This document shows positions 55,101 to 59,761 of a stretch of DNA of 64,000 bases, one piece after another. Source of the DNA: Galbula dea (lineage: Eukaryota > Chordata > Aves > Piciformes > Galbulidae); contig VWZX01010538.1 in the NCBI GenBank assembly GCA_013399015.1, positions 496,001 to 560,000 of the forward strand, in the 5' to 3' direction. How positions within the stretch are numbered: position 1 is the stretch's first letter; the number at the start of each line of letters is the position of its first letter. The notes under the pieces are model-generated. The model ran no database searches. It was not told where the DNA came from and saw nothing but the letters and a program-made list of their open reading frames with translations. Made by a program: the position numbers and the translations under genes.

Positions 55101-58100
55101 GATTGAATTGTGCCTTTGAGCCAGGAACAATGCACTGGCAACAGCAGTTTCCTCTTAGCGAGGGCAAGAGTGGATCCTTAATACCTCCACCAGCCTCAGA
55201 ATTCACAAGTACTAACAGACCACAGTAAGTAATTTTTAAAAGATGCTTGGGTTTTGTTTTTTTTTAAATTATAGGAACATTTTTGGAGTCTTGACAAGAC
55301 AGAATTCAGAATCCCACCCAAACTGATCATTCAAATATGGGATAATGACAAGTTCTCATTGGATGACTATCTGGGTAAGACTTCTACAAAAAAAACTATT
55401 GTTGTCTCACAGTAAGAGATAAAAACAAACCATTTTAAATTGTGACTTGAGAATTGTGCTTACCAGGTTTGCCACTGAGCATGCAAATACACTCCTGCTT
55501 TCCCACACAGTACAGGGTTATTTGTGCTCATGAATGAATGAGTGAATATTCACTAAGTAAAGGCCTACTTGCAGGTAAACTGGTGTACTTTTCATTCAGG
55601 TAAGCCCTATCACAAAGTGCATGAAATGACAACGTGCATGGAAACTTACTTTGCTTCTTCCTTTCAGTAGAATTACTTAAAACAAGAGAACTTCAACTCT
55701 GAGGATTGCCATAAGGCTGTAATTTATGTTATGCAGTCTTACTTCACACCGTTATTAATTCTACTTCACACTATTATTAATCTCAGCTTTTTGTACAGAT
55801 ACTGCTCTGCAGAACATTCTCTACCCTGTAGGAAGACAGCTCCAAAGTCTTTAGCATGCATGCAAACAATATAGGGCTCAAAATCTGAAAAGAAATGATT
55901 TATTCATAACCATCATTAATGTTACCTAAATCATGCATTTAACTATCAGAAATTACATTAATATTACATTACTGCATTTGGTTATCCTCTGTTTAGGTGT
56001 ATGGGGGTGAAAGCCTCTATTAAAAATCAAGTGGTTTGGTTTTGGGGTTTTTTAGTTTTTAGAGCTTTTTAAGTCAAATTTGTCAACAAGAGCACTTTAA
56101 ACGCCAGCAAGATGGGTGAAAACAAGCCTGATGCGTCCCACTTCCCTGCCTCACAACATCCTTAGACAAACAAGAATCTAGTATGTATGTTGACTGTTTT
56201 TCCTGTATAACATGTTTAGAGATAGGAAAGGTTAATGATAGGAAAGGTCGAACCACTATGCTGTAGGGTTGGTTGCATTATGCAGTGTTTGTTTATCGGT
56301 CTCCTAGGATTTGTGGAACTGGATTTACATAAGACAATCATTCCAGCAAAAGTTCCAGAAAAGTGCAATATAGACATGATTCCAGAATACAAGGCAGACA
56401 GTTCTCAAAAGGCTCCCAGGACTGCCTCTCTCTTTGAACAGAAATCCATGAAAGGATGGTGGCCATGTTATGTTGAAAAGGATGGCTCCCGTATTTTAGC
56501 GGTATGATTATTGCGTCTTTAAAAAGTACTCTAAATGTGCTCACTATGCTTTTCAAATTATAAATTAAAACTGTATGAGTCCTCTGCTTAGCTGTTAGCT
56601 TTCAGTAGATAGAGGAGTAATACATAGAATATTCCATGGACAAGTTCAGGAATTTTACTCCCTCAACATTTTTCTTGTTTTGAAGTATGAGCTTAATACT
56701 TACATTTATTTATTGAGTTTTTAACTCTGCTTAACTTGAAGGACCCTGGCACCAGGTTGAGTCATGTGTGTCTCATCAAAGCAGCCAACAGAGTTATCGT
56801 GTGAATTAATTTATCATGTTACTGCTTACAAGAAACACACAGAATGTTAGGATCTGGAAGGGACCTTGAAAGATCATCTAGACCAACCCCCCTGCCAGAG
56901 CAGGATTCCCTAGACCAGGTCACACAGAAGCGCGTCCAGATGGGTTTTGAATATCTCCAGAGAAGGAGACTCCACAACCTCTCTGGGCAGTCTGTTCCAG
57001 TGCTCTGGCACCCTTACTGTGAAAAAATTTTTTCTTGTATTCACATGGAACCTCCTATACTTCAGCTTACAGCCATTGCCCCTTGTCCTGTCATAAGACA
57101 TCCTAAATGTGTTAAAGACTAAAGAGAAAAAATTAAATCCAAAGCATTTTTGTACACAGCAAATATAAATCATATTATATTACAACTGAGAACCCAGACT
57201 CGCTTCCTGACTATGAGGGCCATCAGAAGACCTAAAACATCTGATAACTGTAGTGTAGGGCTATCGGCTGGACTTGATGATCTTCAAGGTCCTTTCCAAC
57301 TGTGATGATGTTTCTATGTTTCTATTTTAACCTGTTTTATGAAGAATGTAAATGTATATTTACCACTTCCTAGAATATTAACTCTTAAGTGTATTTGCTG
57401 CTTCTTTCTAACGTTTTTGCCTTTAAACTTTATTTCTGGAATTTAGTAAATGAGGAAATATATTCAGAAACATCTCTCAGCCACAGCAATATAAAAAATT
57501 AGATAGTTATTTGGAAAAGATGCAGGCCTTGAGTTGCTCTTGAAAAAAGAGAAGAATCGGGTTTTAGTTTTGGGAACTACTTTTGTTTTGCTAAATTGGA
57601 AAAAAACCCCACAGAAGTACAGACTATTTAGCAGAACCATTTTATGTACTATGAATTTTTTTTGTATTTGTTGTTCTCTGATACTGTGCTGTGACACTGT
57701 CACAGTGCAGAAATAAGTATGTTTCAAGGAGGAAATGGAAAACACAGATGCAAACAATGAGCTGATCCCGAACTCTGCTGTACAAGTATCAAACAAGTAC
57801 TATTGGTGCTATTTCAGTAAGATGCTTGTCTCATGGCATATGTTTTGTGAAGGGTAAAGTTGAAATGACACTGGAAGTTGTCAATGAAAAAGAAGCTGAG
57901 GAAAGGCCAGCTGGTAAAGGAAGAGATGAACCCAACATGAACCCCAAACTAGAGCTACCAAAGTAAGATATTTTTCTCTCGCTATCTTGAGAAATACATG
58001 ATGTCAAGCTACTATGAAGTTCTTGACAAAAACTGAATGCTGTTAAGGATCTATTAGACATCAATTATTCTTTTCAAAACTTCATTTATAAAAGCCAGTC

Positions 58101-58938
58101 TTGTTTCCTTCTGCAGGCATTAAGATAAAATGCAAGGTGGTTGCAGTATTAACAGCACACATTTACTCCAGCTGCTATCTTACATTACAAAACTGTCCAT
58201 TTTCTTTGACCAGAGTGTTTTCATGTGCTATACTCTGCCACTTTAAGCACTCCCCCGTTTTATAGTATGTCTAACATCTTTTTCTTTCAAAATACAGCCG
58301 ACCAGATACTTCCTTCCTTTGGTTTACAAATCCCTGCAAGACAATGAAATTTATTGTGTGGCGCAGATTTAAATGGCTCTTCCTAGGCCTTCTCATCTTG
58401 CTGATTTTACTCTTGTTTGTGGCAGTACTCCTCTATTCACTGCCGGTAAGAATTTTTAAATGTCACTGTTCTTCAGCTGTGGTGTGAAGCTAGCTTATGT
58501 ATGAATCATCAACTGGATACACTCCTTACGTAGACAAGAGAGTCTATCAGCTCAGTTTTAGCAGGGAGATAGGATATTGTTACAGCTAAAAACAATTCCA
58601 ACTCATTTTTCTTGGGAAACAGGTAACATTTATGTTAAAACTAACCTATTAAGATGGAGCCAATGAGTGCTTTAGAAGTGTTAAGAACCTACGTGATTAA
58701 AAATGATTAATAGTTGGTCTGGATTTTAGTCTACTTTAATCTGAAATATCTTACTTAATTTCATTTAAAATACAGTAAAAATACCATACCCTGAATACAT
58801 TCTGATATATTTTAATATCTTTGATGTCTTTTACAAAACTACACTGAAGTATTTTGTGTACATCTTTTTACTTCTGTTGTTTCTTCCCTCCTCCCCCAAC
58901 AGAACTATTTGTCAATGAAGATCGTGAAACCAATTTAA
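7077..58938 (+). CDS. MYOF: Myoferlin, ferlin-family C2-domain membrane protein (51 exons, 5' partial)
   Basis: Ferlins are tail-anchored multi-C2 proteins; myoferlin acts at the plasma membrane and endosomes in Ca2+-dependent membrane fusion and repair, myoblast fusion, endocytic recycling and receptor stability (family knowledge). Fifty-one GT-AG exons keep phase across every junction and give 1,979 codons plus stop. Adding about 79 N-terminal residues expected upstream gives about 2,058 aa, against 2,061 for human MYOF. Visible order: end of C2A, acidic linker, C2B, FerI, C2C, FerA, FerB, DysF with repeated GWEW/GWEY motifs and an RRRRW-type basic run, C2D, C2E, C2F, C2G, transmembrane helix. 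Wording of the exons fits remembered human MYOF much better than dysferlin, for example the 39-nt exon 17 and the C-terminal MKIVKP. All introns are GT-AG; the shortest is 85 bp (54142-54226). The start codon and exons 1-3 are outside the window. Identity is very secure; single boundaries are hand-called. Confidence 0.97.
8475..8559 (+). CDS. MYOF: MYOF exon 5 (end of C2A, start of linker)
   Basis: 85 nt, begins ATIDLVVGYEPP, the final C2A strand, then a Gly/Pro/Asn-rich linker. Ends one base into a codon; donor gtattt. Confidence 0.94.
8560..10717. other. MYOF intron 5
   Basis: About 2.2 kb of AT-rich sequence. I see no repeat family, RNA gene or further exon in it. Confidence 0.8.
10718..10878 (+). 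CDS. MYOF: MYOF exon 6 (acidic C2A-C2B linker)
   Basis: 161 nt; starts with an Asp/Glu/Gly-rich stretch (DGEDDGGYEDG) and ends in LSNKPQDFQ, which leads into C2B. The acceptor gtgtaag is weak. This low-complexity linker is the most diverged part of the N-terminal half compared with remembered human sequence. Confidence 0.93.
11381..11509 (+). CDS. MYOF: MYOF exon 7 (C2B, first half)
   Basis: 129 nt, 43 codons in phase 0. Encodes IRVRVIEGRQLPGNN, VVKVHVCGQTHRT and NPYFDE, the classic first strands and NPxFDE turn of a C2 domain (about residues 198-240). Confidence 0.96.
11510..12980. other. MYOF intron 7
   Basis: About 1.5 kb. The only thing noted is an antisense open frame of 146 codons at 12504-12944 with no recognised domain (see findings). 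Confidence 0.75.
12981..13043 (+). CDS. MYOF: MYOF exon 8 (C2B)
   Basis: 63 nt, phase 0, acceptor accttaacag, donor gtaagg. Encodes IFFYNVHMTPLELLDETISIR, the middle strands of C2B. Confidence 0.95.
13156..13206 (+). CDS. MYOF: MYOF exon 9 (C2B)
   Basis: 51 nt, phase 0. Encodes VYDSHSLRADCLMGEFK, the Ca2+-loop-3 region of C2B. It follows a 112-bp intron. Confidence 0.96.
13207..14775. other. MYOF intron 9
   Basis: About 1.6 kb of AT-rich sequence in which I see no repeat family, gene or RNA. Confidence 0.75.
14776..14806 (+). CDS. MYOF: MYOF exon 10 (end of C2B)
   Basis: 31-nt small exon encoding IDIGYIYDEP plus one base of the next Gly; acceptor ttatttcag and a strong donor gtaagt. Confidence 0.95.
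15260..15375 (+). CDS. MYOF: MYOF exon 11 (FerI region)
   Basis: 116 nt. Encodes HAVMRKWLLL, then KGYVKVSMFVLGTGDEPP, the conserved FerI segment between C2B and C2C (about residues 289-327). Confidence 0.96.
15612..15738 (+). CDS. MYOF: MYOF exon 12 (start of C2C)
   Basis: 127 nt. Encodes a charged stretch (EKRERDNESDDVESN), then LLPAGTALRWVTFLLKIYRA, the first strand of C2C. Donor gtacat; reading past it hits TAG within two codons, which confirms the boundary. Confidence 0.95.
15739..17013. other. MYOF intron 12
   Basis: About 1.3 kb; no gene, repeat family or RNA recognised. Confidence 0.75.
17014..17117 (+). CDS. MYOF: MYOF exon 13 (C2C)
   Basis: 104 nt. Completes a split Met and encodes DDAFSQTVKEIFGG and VDPFVEVSFAGKK, with the VDPFVEV signature of a C2 domain. 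Confidence 0.96.
18054..18122 (+). CDS. MYOF: MYOF exon 14 (C2C)
   Basis: 69 nt, 23 codons in phase 0: VCTNIIEKNANPEWNQ and following, the NPxWN turn of C2C. Donor gtcagt. Confidence 0.96.
18243..18286 (+). CDS. MYOF: MYOF exon 15 (C2C)
   Basis: 44-nt exon encoding FPSMCEKIKLAVVD and the first two bases of Trp; 120-bp intron upstream, donor gtgagt. Confidence 0.95.
18697..18779 (+). CDS. MYOF: MYOF exon 16 (end of C2C)
   Basis: 83 nt. Finishes the VVDWD motif and encodes RLTKNDVVGTTYLSLSRIA and a short Gly/Glu tail. Ends one base into a codon, the same phase as exon 17's end, so exon 17 can be skipped in frame. Confidence 0.95.
18780..20986. other. MYOF intron 16
   Basis: About 2.2 kb upstream of the cassette exon. 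It contains a T/G-rich low-complexity stretch at about 20745-20800, and no recognised gene or repeat family. Confidence 0.75.
20987..21025 (+). CDS. MYOF: MYOF exon 17, likely alternative cassette
   Basis: 39 nt encoding a Ser/Gly-rich 13-residue insert (FSSSGTGASSYE). Acceptor is atatag; the donor gtttat is weak. Thirteen residues equals the difference between the two human MYOF isoforms as I remember them (2,061 and 2,048 aa). Exons 16 and 18 join in frame without it. The exon sits between introns of 2.2 and 2.9 kb. Confidence 0.88.
23046..23764 (-). mobile_element. CR1 non-LTR retrotransposon fragment with reverse-transcriptase remnant
   Basis: On the minus strand the right part encodes part of a CR1 ORF2 reverse transcriptase: GVPPGSVLG, FNIFIDDL and the catalytic FADDTKLGG box. 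The left part encodes the ORF2 C-terminus (RKNFFTERVVRYWNRLPREV), then the CR1 3' tail ending in GATTCTGTGATTCTGTG. Both parts are largely open, so this is a younger copy than the others here. It is 5' truncated at about 23764 and broken by Ns. It lies antisense in MYOF intron 17. Ends are approximate. Confidence 0.95.
23333..23427. other. Assembly gap (95 N)
   Basis: An unbroken run of N inside the CR1 copy. The protein pieces either side of it are normally well over 100 residues apart in CR1 ORF2, so the gap length is probably not the true length, unless the copy has an internal deletion. Confidence 0.98.
23911..24035 (+). CDS. MYOF: MYOF exon 18 (C2C-FerA linker)
   Basis: 125 nt, acceptor tttcttttag, donor gtcagt. 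Encodes NTGESEVGFLPTFGPCYLN and YGSPREYTGFPDPYDELN, a strongly conserved ferlin segment. Confidence 0.96.
24544..24660 (+). CDS. MYOF: MYOF exon 19
   Basis: 117 nt, 39 codons, phase 0. Encodes GEGVAYRGRILVELSTIFES, then a Lys-rich stretch and NDDLLVVE. Confidence 0.96.
25008..25185 (+). CDS. MYOF: MYOF exon 20
   Basis: 178 nt. Encodes KYQRRRKFCLAAVFHSATML and later FEVSIGNYGNKFDTTCKP. The C2-like beta strands of this segment precede FerA. Confidence 0.96.
25865..25989 (+). CDS. MYOF: MYOF exon 21 (start of FerA)
   Basis: 125 nt, acceptor ttcaaaccag. Encodes NYYYFLPWANTKPVVTLTSF and WEDISHRLDPVN, then the first FerA helix ending MAERL. Confidence 0.96.
26505..26611 (+). CDS. MYOF: MYOF exon 22 (FerA)
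   Basis: 107 nt. Encodes helical sequence with LAEVWLKLIDELTEDI, part of the FerA four-helix bundle that binds membranes in ferlins. Ends two bases into a codon; donor gtaaga. Confidence 0.95.
26612..28834. other. MYOF intron 22
   Basis: About 2.2 kb. Purine-rich on the + strand around 27150-27550, with short GAAAGAAAGCA-type repeats near 27497-27520. No gene or repeat family recognised. Confidence 0.75.
28835..29027 (+). CDS. MYOF: MYOF exon 23 (FerA)
   Basis: 193 nt. Encodes KPFPLIEGKSNITVLDTQIE, then a long amphipathic helical stretch with ATDVKATLTEIEDWLDKLL, the end of FerA (about residues 700-764). Confidence 0.96.
29028..30055. other. MYOF intron 23
   Basis: About 1.0 kb, AT-rich with a T run near 29550. 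Nothing else recognised. Confidence 0.75.
30056..30211 (+). CDS. MYOF: MYOF exon 24 (FerB)
   Basis: 156 nt, 52 codons. Encodes PQNSMPDVIIWMIRGEKRLA and YARIPAHQVLYS, then KYCGKTQTIFLK, characteristic of FerB. Confidence 0.96.
30212..31221. other. MYOF intron 24
   Basis: About 1.0 kb; nothing recognised. Confidence 0.75.
31222..31353 (+). CDS. MYOF: MYOF exon 25 (FerB end)
   Basis: 132 nt, 44 codons, acceptor atgtgccag, donor gtatgt. Encodes VELRINIWLGLSAVEKKFN and FAEGTFSVFAEM. Confidence 0.96.
31354..32738. other. MYOF intron 25
   Basis: About 1.4 kb. Near the 3' end a second good pyrimidine tract and AG (ending 32688) sits 50 bp upstream of the used acceptor; using it would shift the frame. 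Otherwise nothing recognised. Confidence 0.7.
32739..32902 (+). CDS. MYOF: MYOF exon 26 (start of DysF)
   Basis: 164 nt. Encodes YENQALLFGKWGTSGLVGRH and then FLPPKGWEWEGEWMVDPER, the N-terminal DysF motif with paired Trp residues (about residues 861-914). Confidence 0.96.
33435..33451. repeat. (TG)n microsatellite
   Basis: Eight TG units directly after a run of T; simple repeat inside intron 26. Confidence 0.95.
34258..34279. repeat. 22-bp perfect AT-rich palindrome
   Basis: AATAACTATAT followed by its exact reverse complement. The start of the unit (AGTGAATAACT) recurs about 27 bp further on, so a local duplication is also present. Confidence 0.9.
34416..34471. repeat. Imperfect inverted repeat (hairpin)
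   Basis: Left arm 34416-34441 and right arm 34451-34471 pair over GTAGTCA and TAAG.AAT blocks, with a four-base bulge on the left arm and a nine-base loop. Confidence 0.8.
34507..34532. repeat. Perfect 11-bp stem, 4-nt loop hairpin
   Basis: GTAGCTCTCAT, loop ATAG, then ATGAGAGCTAC. Only 35 bp from the previous inverted repeat. Confidence 0.9.
34681..34795 (+). CDS. MYOF: MYOF exon 27 (DysF)
   Basis: 115 nt, acceptor ggatttgcag. Encodes LLTEADAGHTEFTDEVYENE and SRYPGGEWK, the core between the nested DysF halves. Confidence 0.96.
34915..35020 (+). CDS. MYOF: MYOF exon 28 (DysF)
   Basis: 106 nt after a 119-bp intron with a poor acceptor (gcataaaag). Encodes CPPGWMWEDDAW and LNRAVDEH, the inner DysF motif. 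The Glu-to-Met change in GWMW departs from the usual GWEW. Ends one base into a codon. Confidence 0.94.
35234..35424 (+). mobile_element. CR1 LINE 3' fragment
   Basis: Diverged CR1 end: remains of the ORF2 C-terminal codons (GGTTGGATGGGGCTTTGAGC region), then GGTGGAACTAGATGATCTTT and a GATTCTATG terminus. Sense orientation in MYOF intron 28. Ends approximate. Confidence 0.85.
35857..35880 (+). other. Candidate in-frame MYOF microexon (unproven)
   Basis: A long pyrimidine tract and ttttag precede 24 nt that end at a GTAATT donor. Spliced between exons 28 and 29 it keeps phase and adds EKPGLDLS without a stop. I do not recall this insert in mammalian ferlins, so this is only a splice-motif prediction. 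Confidence 0.3.
37125..37267 (+). CDS. MYOF: MYOF exon 29 (DysF)
   Basis: 143 nt. Encodes GWEYGITIPPDTKPKSW and AAEKMYHTHRRRRLVRKRKR, the basic core of DysF. Donor gtaagc. Confidence 0.97.
37583..37756 (+). CDS. MYOF: MYOF exon 30 (end of DysF)
   Basis: 174 nt, 58 codons. Encodes DQEGWEYASLIGWKFHWKQ and TFRRRRWRRKMAP, closing DysF, then AAIFKLEGAL. Confidence 0.97.
37757..38790. other. MYOF intron 30
   Basis: About 1.0 kb. On the minus strand, about 38282-38690 looks like decayed coding sequence (separate entry). Confidence 0.7.
38282..38690 (-). pseudogene. Possible decayed reverse-strand coding sequence, unidentified
   Basis: Reading down the minus strand, three overlapping frames carry plausible protein: a stretch with TLKDVYACLK, one with AIEAVQKADEIISSYFPK, and a longer one containing ALTEEKVAGLLHCAVAEN, PRLYFSNIPGDRKEVELEI and a Lys/Arg-rich end KKCKLL before TAA at 38282-38284. 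Moving between them needs frame changes, as in an old pseudogene. A pyrimidine-rich stretch with CAG (near 38681) precedes the first frame, so a nested antisense exon is the alternative. No poly(A) tract was seen beyond the stop. I do not recognise the parent, and chance is possible. Confidence 0.3.
38791..38902 (+). CDS. MYOF: MYOF exon 31 (variable linker before C2D)
   Basis: 112 nt. Encodes an acidic, Ser-rich linker (GADTSVDDGEGKSSDKT) that differs clearly from remembered human sequence, then the conserved VFGANTPLVSCYFD. Donor gtaggt. Confidence 0.93.
38903..40172. other. MYOF intron 31
   Basis: About 1.3 kb with simple repeats: (TA)n near 39241-39253 and (TGA)n/(AAT)n at 39852-39892. 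No gene seen. Confidence 0.75.
39852..39892. repeat. (TGA)n/(AAT)n simple repeat
   Basis: Five TGA units run into AAT-type units with small interruptions. Confidence 0.9.
40173..40250 (+). CDS. MYOF: MYOF exon 32 (C2D, first strands)
   Basis: 78 nt. Encodes VYTYHLRCYVYQARNLMALD, then KDSFS. The ALDKDSFSDPY motif, completed by exon 33, supplies Ca2+-loop-1 aspartates. Confidence 0.96.
40251..42023. other. MYOF intron 32
   Basis: About 1.8 kb; nothing recognised. Confidence 0.75.
42024..42205 (+). CDS. MYOF: MYOF exon 33 (C2D)
   Basis: 182 nt. Encodes DPYAHVSFLHQSKTTEIIHS, TLNPTWDQTLIF and VVIELFDSDQV, the body of C2D including the loop-3 FDSDQ motif. Confidence 0.97.
42299..42457 (+). CDS. 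MYOF: MYOF exon 34 (end of C2D)
   Basis: 159 nt after a 93-bp intron. Encodes GKDEFLGRSICSPMVKL, TPKLLWYPV and ILFAAELILRDK, completing C2D. Confidence 0.96.
42603..42701 (+). CDS. MYOF: MYOF exon 35 (C2D-C2E linker)
   Basis: 99 nt, 33 codons: GGANLPILPSQRAPKLYMVP and QGIRPVVQLTAVE, the linker into C2E. Confidence 0.96.
43001..43162 (+). CDS. MYOF: MYOF exon 36 (C2E)
   Basis: 162 nt, 54 codons. Encodes ILAWGLRNMKNYQLAPVIS, VECGGEMVESVVIKNLKK and FPSSVLFMKV. Donor gtacgt; the open frame continues past it, but homology resumes with LPKEELY in exon 37. Confidence 0.95.
43683..43848 (+). CDS. MYOF: MYOF exon 37 (C2E)
   Basis: 166 nt. Encodes LPKEELYSPSLVIKVVDHRP, FGRKPIVGQCTIDLL and a CDPY segment, then QLK. 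Acceptor is tttttag; donor gtagac is moderate. Confidence 0.95.
44451..44527 (+). CDS. MYOF: MYOF exon 38 (C2E-C2F linker)
   Basis: 77 nt. Encodes SLLSAPPRQ-like sequence (here SLLSAAPRQD), IEMEDAQPLLAAQ. Ends on a codon boundary; donor gtaatc. Confidence 0.94.
45221..45297 (+). mobile_element. CR1 LINE 3' tail fragment
   Basis: GTGGTTGGACTCGGTGATCT, then GGTCTTTTCCAACC and TTCTGTGATT, the last 80 bases or so of a CR1 element. Confidence 0.88.
46064..46080. repeat. (ATGT)n simple repeat
   Basis: Four tandem ATGT units in intron 38. Confidence 0.85.
47529..47549 (+). other. Candidate alternative MYOF exon in the C2E-C2F linker (unproven)
   Basis: A strong tract and tttttttcag are followed by 21 nt encoding TPENPQP and a GTAAAG donor, in phase with exons 38 and 39. 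Without that donor the frame ends at TGA (47559-47561), and AATAAA lies at 47811, so a short terminal exon is the alternative. Prediction from motifs only. Confidence 0.3.
48193..48204 (+). CDS. MYOF: MYOF exon 39, 12-nt microexon
   Basis: Encodes only LTEK, required by homology (LTEKEEEIVDWW runs across exons 39-40). Flanked by gagcag and a strong gtaagg donor, in phase 0 at both ends, so skipping it would also keep frame. Confidence 0.92.
48205..49257. other. MYOF intron 39
   Basis: About 1.05 kb; short imperfect repeats of an AGACTTGAA-type unit at about 48400-48480. Nothing else recognised. Confidence 0.7.
49258..49356 (+). CDS. MYOF: MYOF exon 40 (C2E-C2F linker)
   Basis: 99 nt, 33 codons: EEEIVDWWSKFYASVGEHEK, CGQYIKKGYDTLK, a strongly conserved ferlin motif. 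Acceptor ctttaag. Confidence 0.96.
49405..49519. repeat. 58-bp imperfect tandem duplication
   Basis: Two copies (49405-49462 and 49463-49519) share CAAAACC.TGT.AG.GCT and TCAAAATTTAA blocks and differ at scattered bases. Lies in the 309-bp intron 40. Confidence 0.88.
49666..49791 (+). CDS. MYOF: MYOF exon 41
   Basis: 126 nt, 42 codons. Encodes VYDCELEKVPEFNSLTDFCD and TFKLYRGKSEESDDPS, VVGEFK. Acceptor gtttttaag. Confidence 0.95.
50568..50723 (+). CDS. MYOF: MYOF exon 42 (start of C2F)
   Basis: 156 nt, 52 codons: GSFKIYALPDDPTIPAPPRQ, then CIVRIYIVRALQLQPQDNNG, the first strand and loop 1 of C2F. Confidence 0.96.
50838..50929 (+). CDS. MYOF: MYOF exon 43 (C2F)
   Basis: 92 nt. Encodes CDPYIKISLSKKVIEDRDN and NTLNPIFG. 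The CDPY aspartate belongs to the Ca2+ site. 114-bp intron upstream. Confidence 0.96.
50930..52248. other. MYOF intron 43
   Basis: About 1.3 kb; A-rich runs near 51620 and 52050. No gene or repeat family seen. Confidence 0.75.
52249..52419 (+). CDS. MYOF: MYOF exon 44 (end of C2F)
   Basis: 171 nt. Encodes MYELSCFLPQEKDLKISVYD, YDTLTRDEKVGETIIDLENR and HCGIPQQYC; YDYDTLTRDE carries the loop-3 Ca2+ ligands. Confidence 0.96.
52960..53108 (+). CDS. MYOF: MYOF exon 45
   Basis: 149 nt. Encodes SGVNAWRDQLKPTQLLQNVA and YGGRDYTLEEA, linker between C2F and C2G. Donor gtgagc. Confidence 0.95.
53320..53459 (+). CDS. MYOF: MYOF exon 46
   Basis: 140 nt. Encodes ANKILHQHLGPSEERLALHI, LRSQGLVPEHVETRTL and FQPNISQ. 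The start is set by the phase with exon 45 (Glu split across the junction). Confidence 0.96.
54053..54141 (+). CDS. MYOF: MYOF exon 47 (start of C2G)
   Basis: 89 nt. Encodes GKLQMWVDVFPKSLGPPGPP and FNITPRKAK, the C2G entry. Donor gtgagt. Confidence 0.96.
54227..54322 (+). CDS. MYOF: MYOF exon 48 (C2G)
   Basis: 96 nt after an 85-bp intron, the shortest in the window. Encodes LRVIVWNTKDVLLDEKSITG and EEMSDIYVKG; acidic residues here fit loop 1. Confidence 0.96.
54830..54971 (+). CDS. MYOF: MYOF exon 49 (C2G)
   Basis: 142 nt. Encodes WMPGNEENKQKTDVHYRSL, GEGNFNWRFVFPFDYLPAEQ and LCVVSKK. Confidence 0.97.
55275..55374 (+). CDS. MYOF: MYOF exon 50 (C2G)
   Basis: 100 nt. Encodes EHFWSLDKTEFRIPPKLIIQ and IWDNDKFSLDDYL, the loop-3 aspartate motif of C2G. 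Donor gtaaga. Confidence 0.97.
55375..56307. other. MYOF intron 50
   Basis: About 0.9 kb; nothing recognised. Confidence 0.7.
56308..56501 (+). CDS. MYOF: MYOF exon 51 (end of C2G)
   Basis: 194 nt. Encodes FVELDLHKTIIPAKVPEKCN, then TASLFEQKSMKGWWPCYVEK, typical of the ferlin C2G tail. Donor gtatga. Confidence 0.97.
56830..57118 (-). mobile_element. CR1 LINE 3' fragment
   Basis: On the minus strand it encodes a CR1 ORF2 C-terminus (TRKNFFTVRVPEHWNRLPRE), then a tail with GATCATCTAG complement and GGACCTTGAAAGATC on the + strand. 5' truncated; ends approximate. Confidence 0.92.
57248..57328 (+). mobile_element. CR1 LINE 3' tail fragment
   Basis: GGCTGGACTTGATGATCTTC, AAGGTCCTTTCCAAC and repeated TTTCTATG at the end, the terminal part of a CR1 element. 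Confidence 0.9.
57853..57962 (+). CDS. MYOF: MYOF exon 52
   Basis: 110 nt, weak acceptor tttgtgaag. Encodes GKVEMTLEVVNEKEAEERPA, then GKGRDEPNMNPKLELP. Links C2G to the membrane anchor. Confidence 0.95.
58298..58445 (+). CDS. MYOF: MYOF exon 53 (transmembrane anchor)
   Basis: 148 nt. Encodes RPDTSFLWFTNPCKTMKFIV, a basic WRRFK stop-transfer flank and then a hydrophobic helix of about 21 residues (begins WLFLGLLILL). This is the single C-terminal membrane span of ferlins (about residues 2023-2043). Confidence 0.97.
58903..58938 (+). CDS. MYOF: MYOF exon 54, C-terminus and stop
   Basis: Encodes NYLSMKIVKPI then TAA (58936-58938), the short extracytoplasmic tail. Acceptor cccccaacag. The last residues differ slightly from the human ending I remember (KPNV). 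Confidence 0.96.
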   Translation, partial: NYLSMKIVKPI

Positions 58939-59503
58939 AGAAGAGTTTTCTTACCTCATCCTTTTAAATAGCAATGAGCTTTTGCCTCAGGCTGTGGACC
59001 AAATTCAGCAAGACTCTCTATCCTATTTATCTGCTGGTATTTGGAACTGTAGCATATATAAGTGTTTAAAAAAGGTTAGCCACGGTTCCAGAGATCTTGA
59101 CAGGTGTTTCTAAAACACAAAGGATAACACATGCATACAAACATCTCCCCCTCAAGTTGTATGTACATTTGTTTTATTTGAGTAGTATCTAGACATGGTA
59201 AAGTTCTGACTTCCTTGCTTCCAAACTAGATTTTTCATAAAAGTCACTCAGGAGTCTGCCTGCTATTTTTAATGGATACTTCCTTTTTGAGAATTCCTTT
59301 CTACTGGGCACACTTTGAAACTGCATTTTAACTTCTAATGAAAAACAAGCACTACTTTTAATTACGTGTACCAAGGAAACCTCACAGTGCAATCAGAGGA
59401 TCAGGCATCTTCTAGAAAAGTTTTCAGTACCATACTGCTTAAAATTCTTAGTTACTGACTTGAAAACACTATATTTGTATCTTGAGAACTGCGTGCACAT
59501 AGA

Positions 59504-59509
59504 AATAAA
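59504..59509 (+). promoter_or_regulatory. Poly(A) signal candidate 1
   Basis: AATAAA in the MYOF 3' UTR, 45 bp before the second one. Confidence 0.55.
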
Positions 59510-59548
59510 TAATACACCGTTTACTTAGTATGATTTACAAATGTTTAA

Positions 59549-59554
59549 ATAAAC
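59549..59554 (+). promoter_or_regulatory. Poly(A) signal candidate 2
   Basis: AATAAA followed within 40 bp by a T-rich stretch (AATGTTTTTT), a reasonable cleavage context. Confidence 0.6.
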
Positions 59555-59755
59555 TTATCCATAAGTAGAATGCAAGTTTCCAATGTTTTTTACCTACTGT
59601 AAAACTACAATGCATTAGGTATTGTATAGTTTCTATCAGAGGATGTAATGCCATAAATCTGGACTTTAAGGTATGTTACTGTTATCTTTCCAGTGGAGAC
59701 TAAGGAAATACTTCTGCACAAAGCTCTAATGGATGTATTCATTAATTAGGAAATT

Positions 59756-59761
59756 AATAAA
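59756..59761 (+). promoter_or_regulatory. Poly(A) signal candidate 3
   Basis: AATAAA followed by TTTGTTG and CCTTGTATTT; the last signal before the CR1 tail. Confidence 0.55.

Larger units (their letters stand above)
56502..57852. other. MYOF intron 51
   Basis: About 1.35 kb with two CR1 fragments in opposite orientation (56830-57118 minus, 57248-57328 plus). Confidence 0.8.

Noticed and set aside
56844..57122. 92-codon plus-strand ORF in intron 51
   Set aside because: It is the antisense translation of the CR1 tail at 56830-57118.
57464..57796. 110-codon minus-strand ORF in intron 51
   Set aside because: Low-complexity Phe/Ser-rich translation of AT-rich intron sequence; no acceptor, domain or start context.
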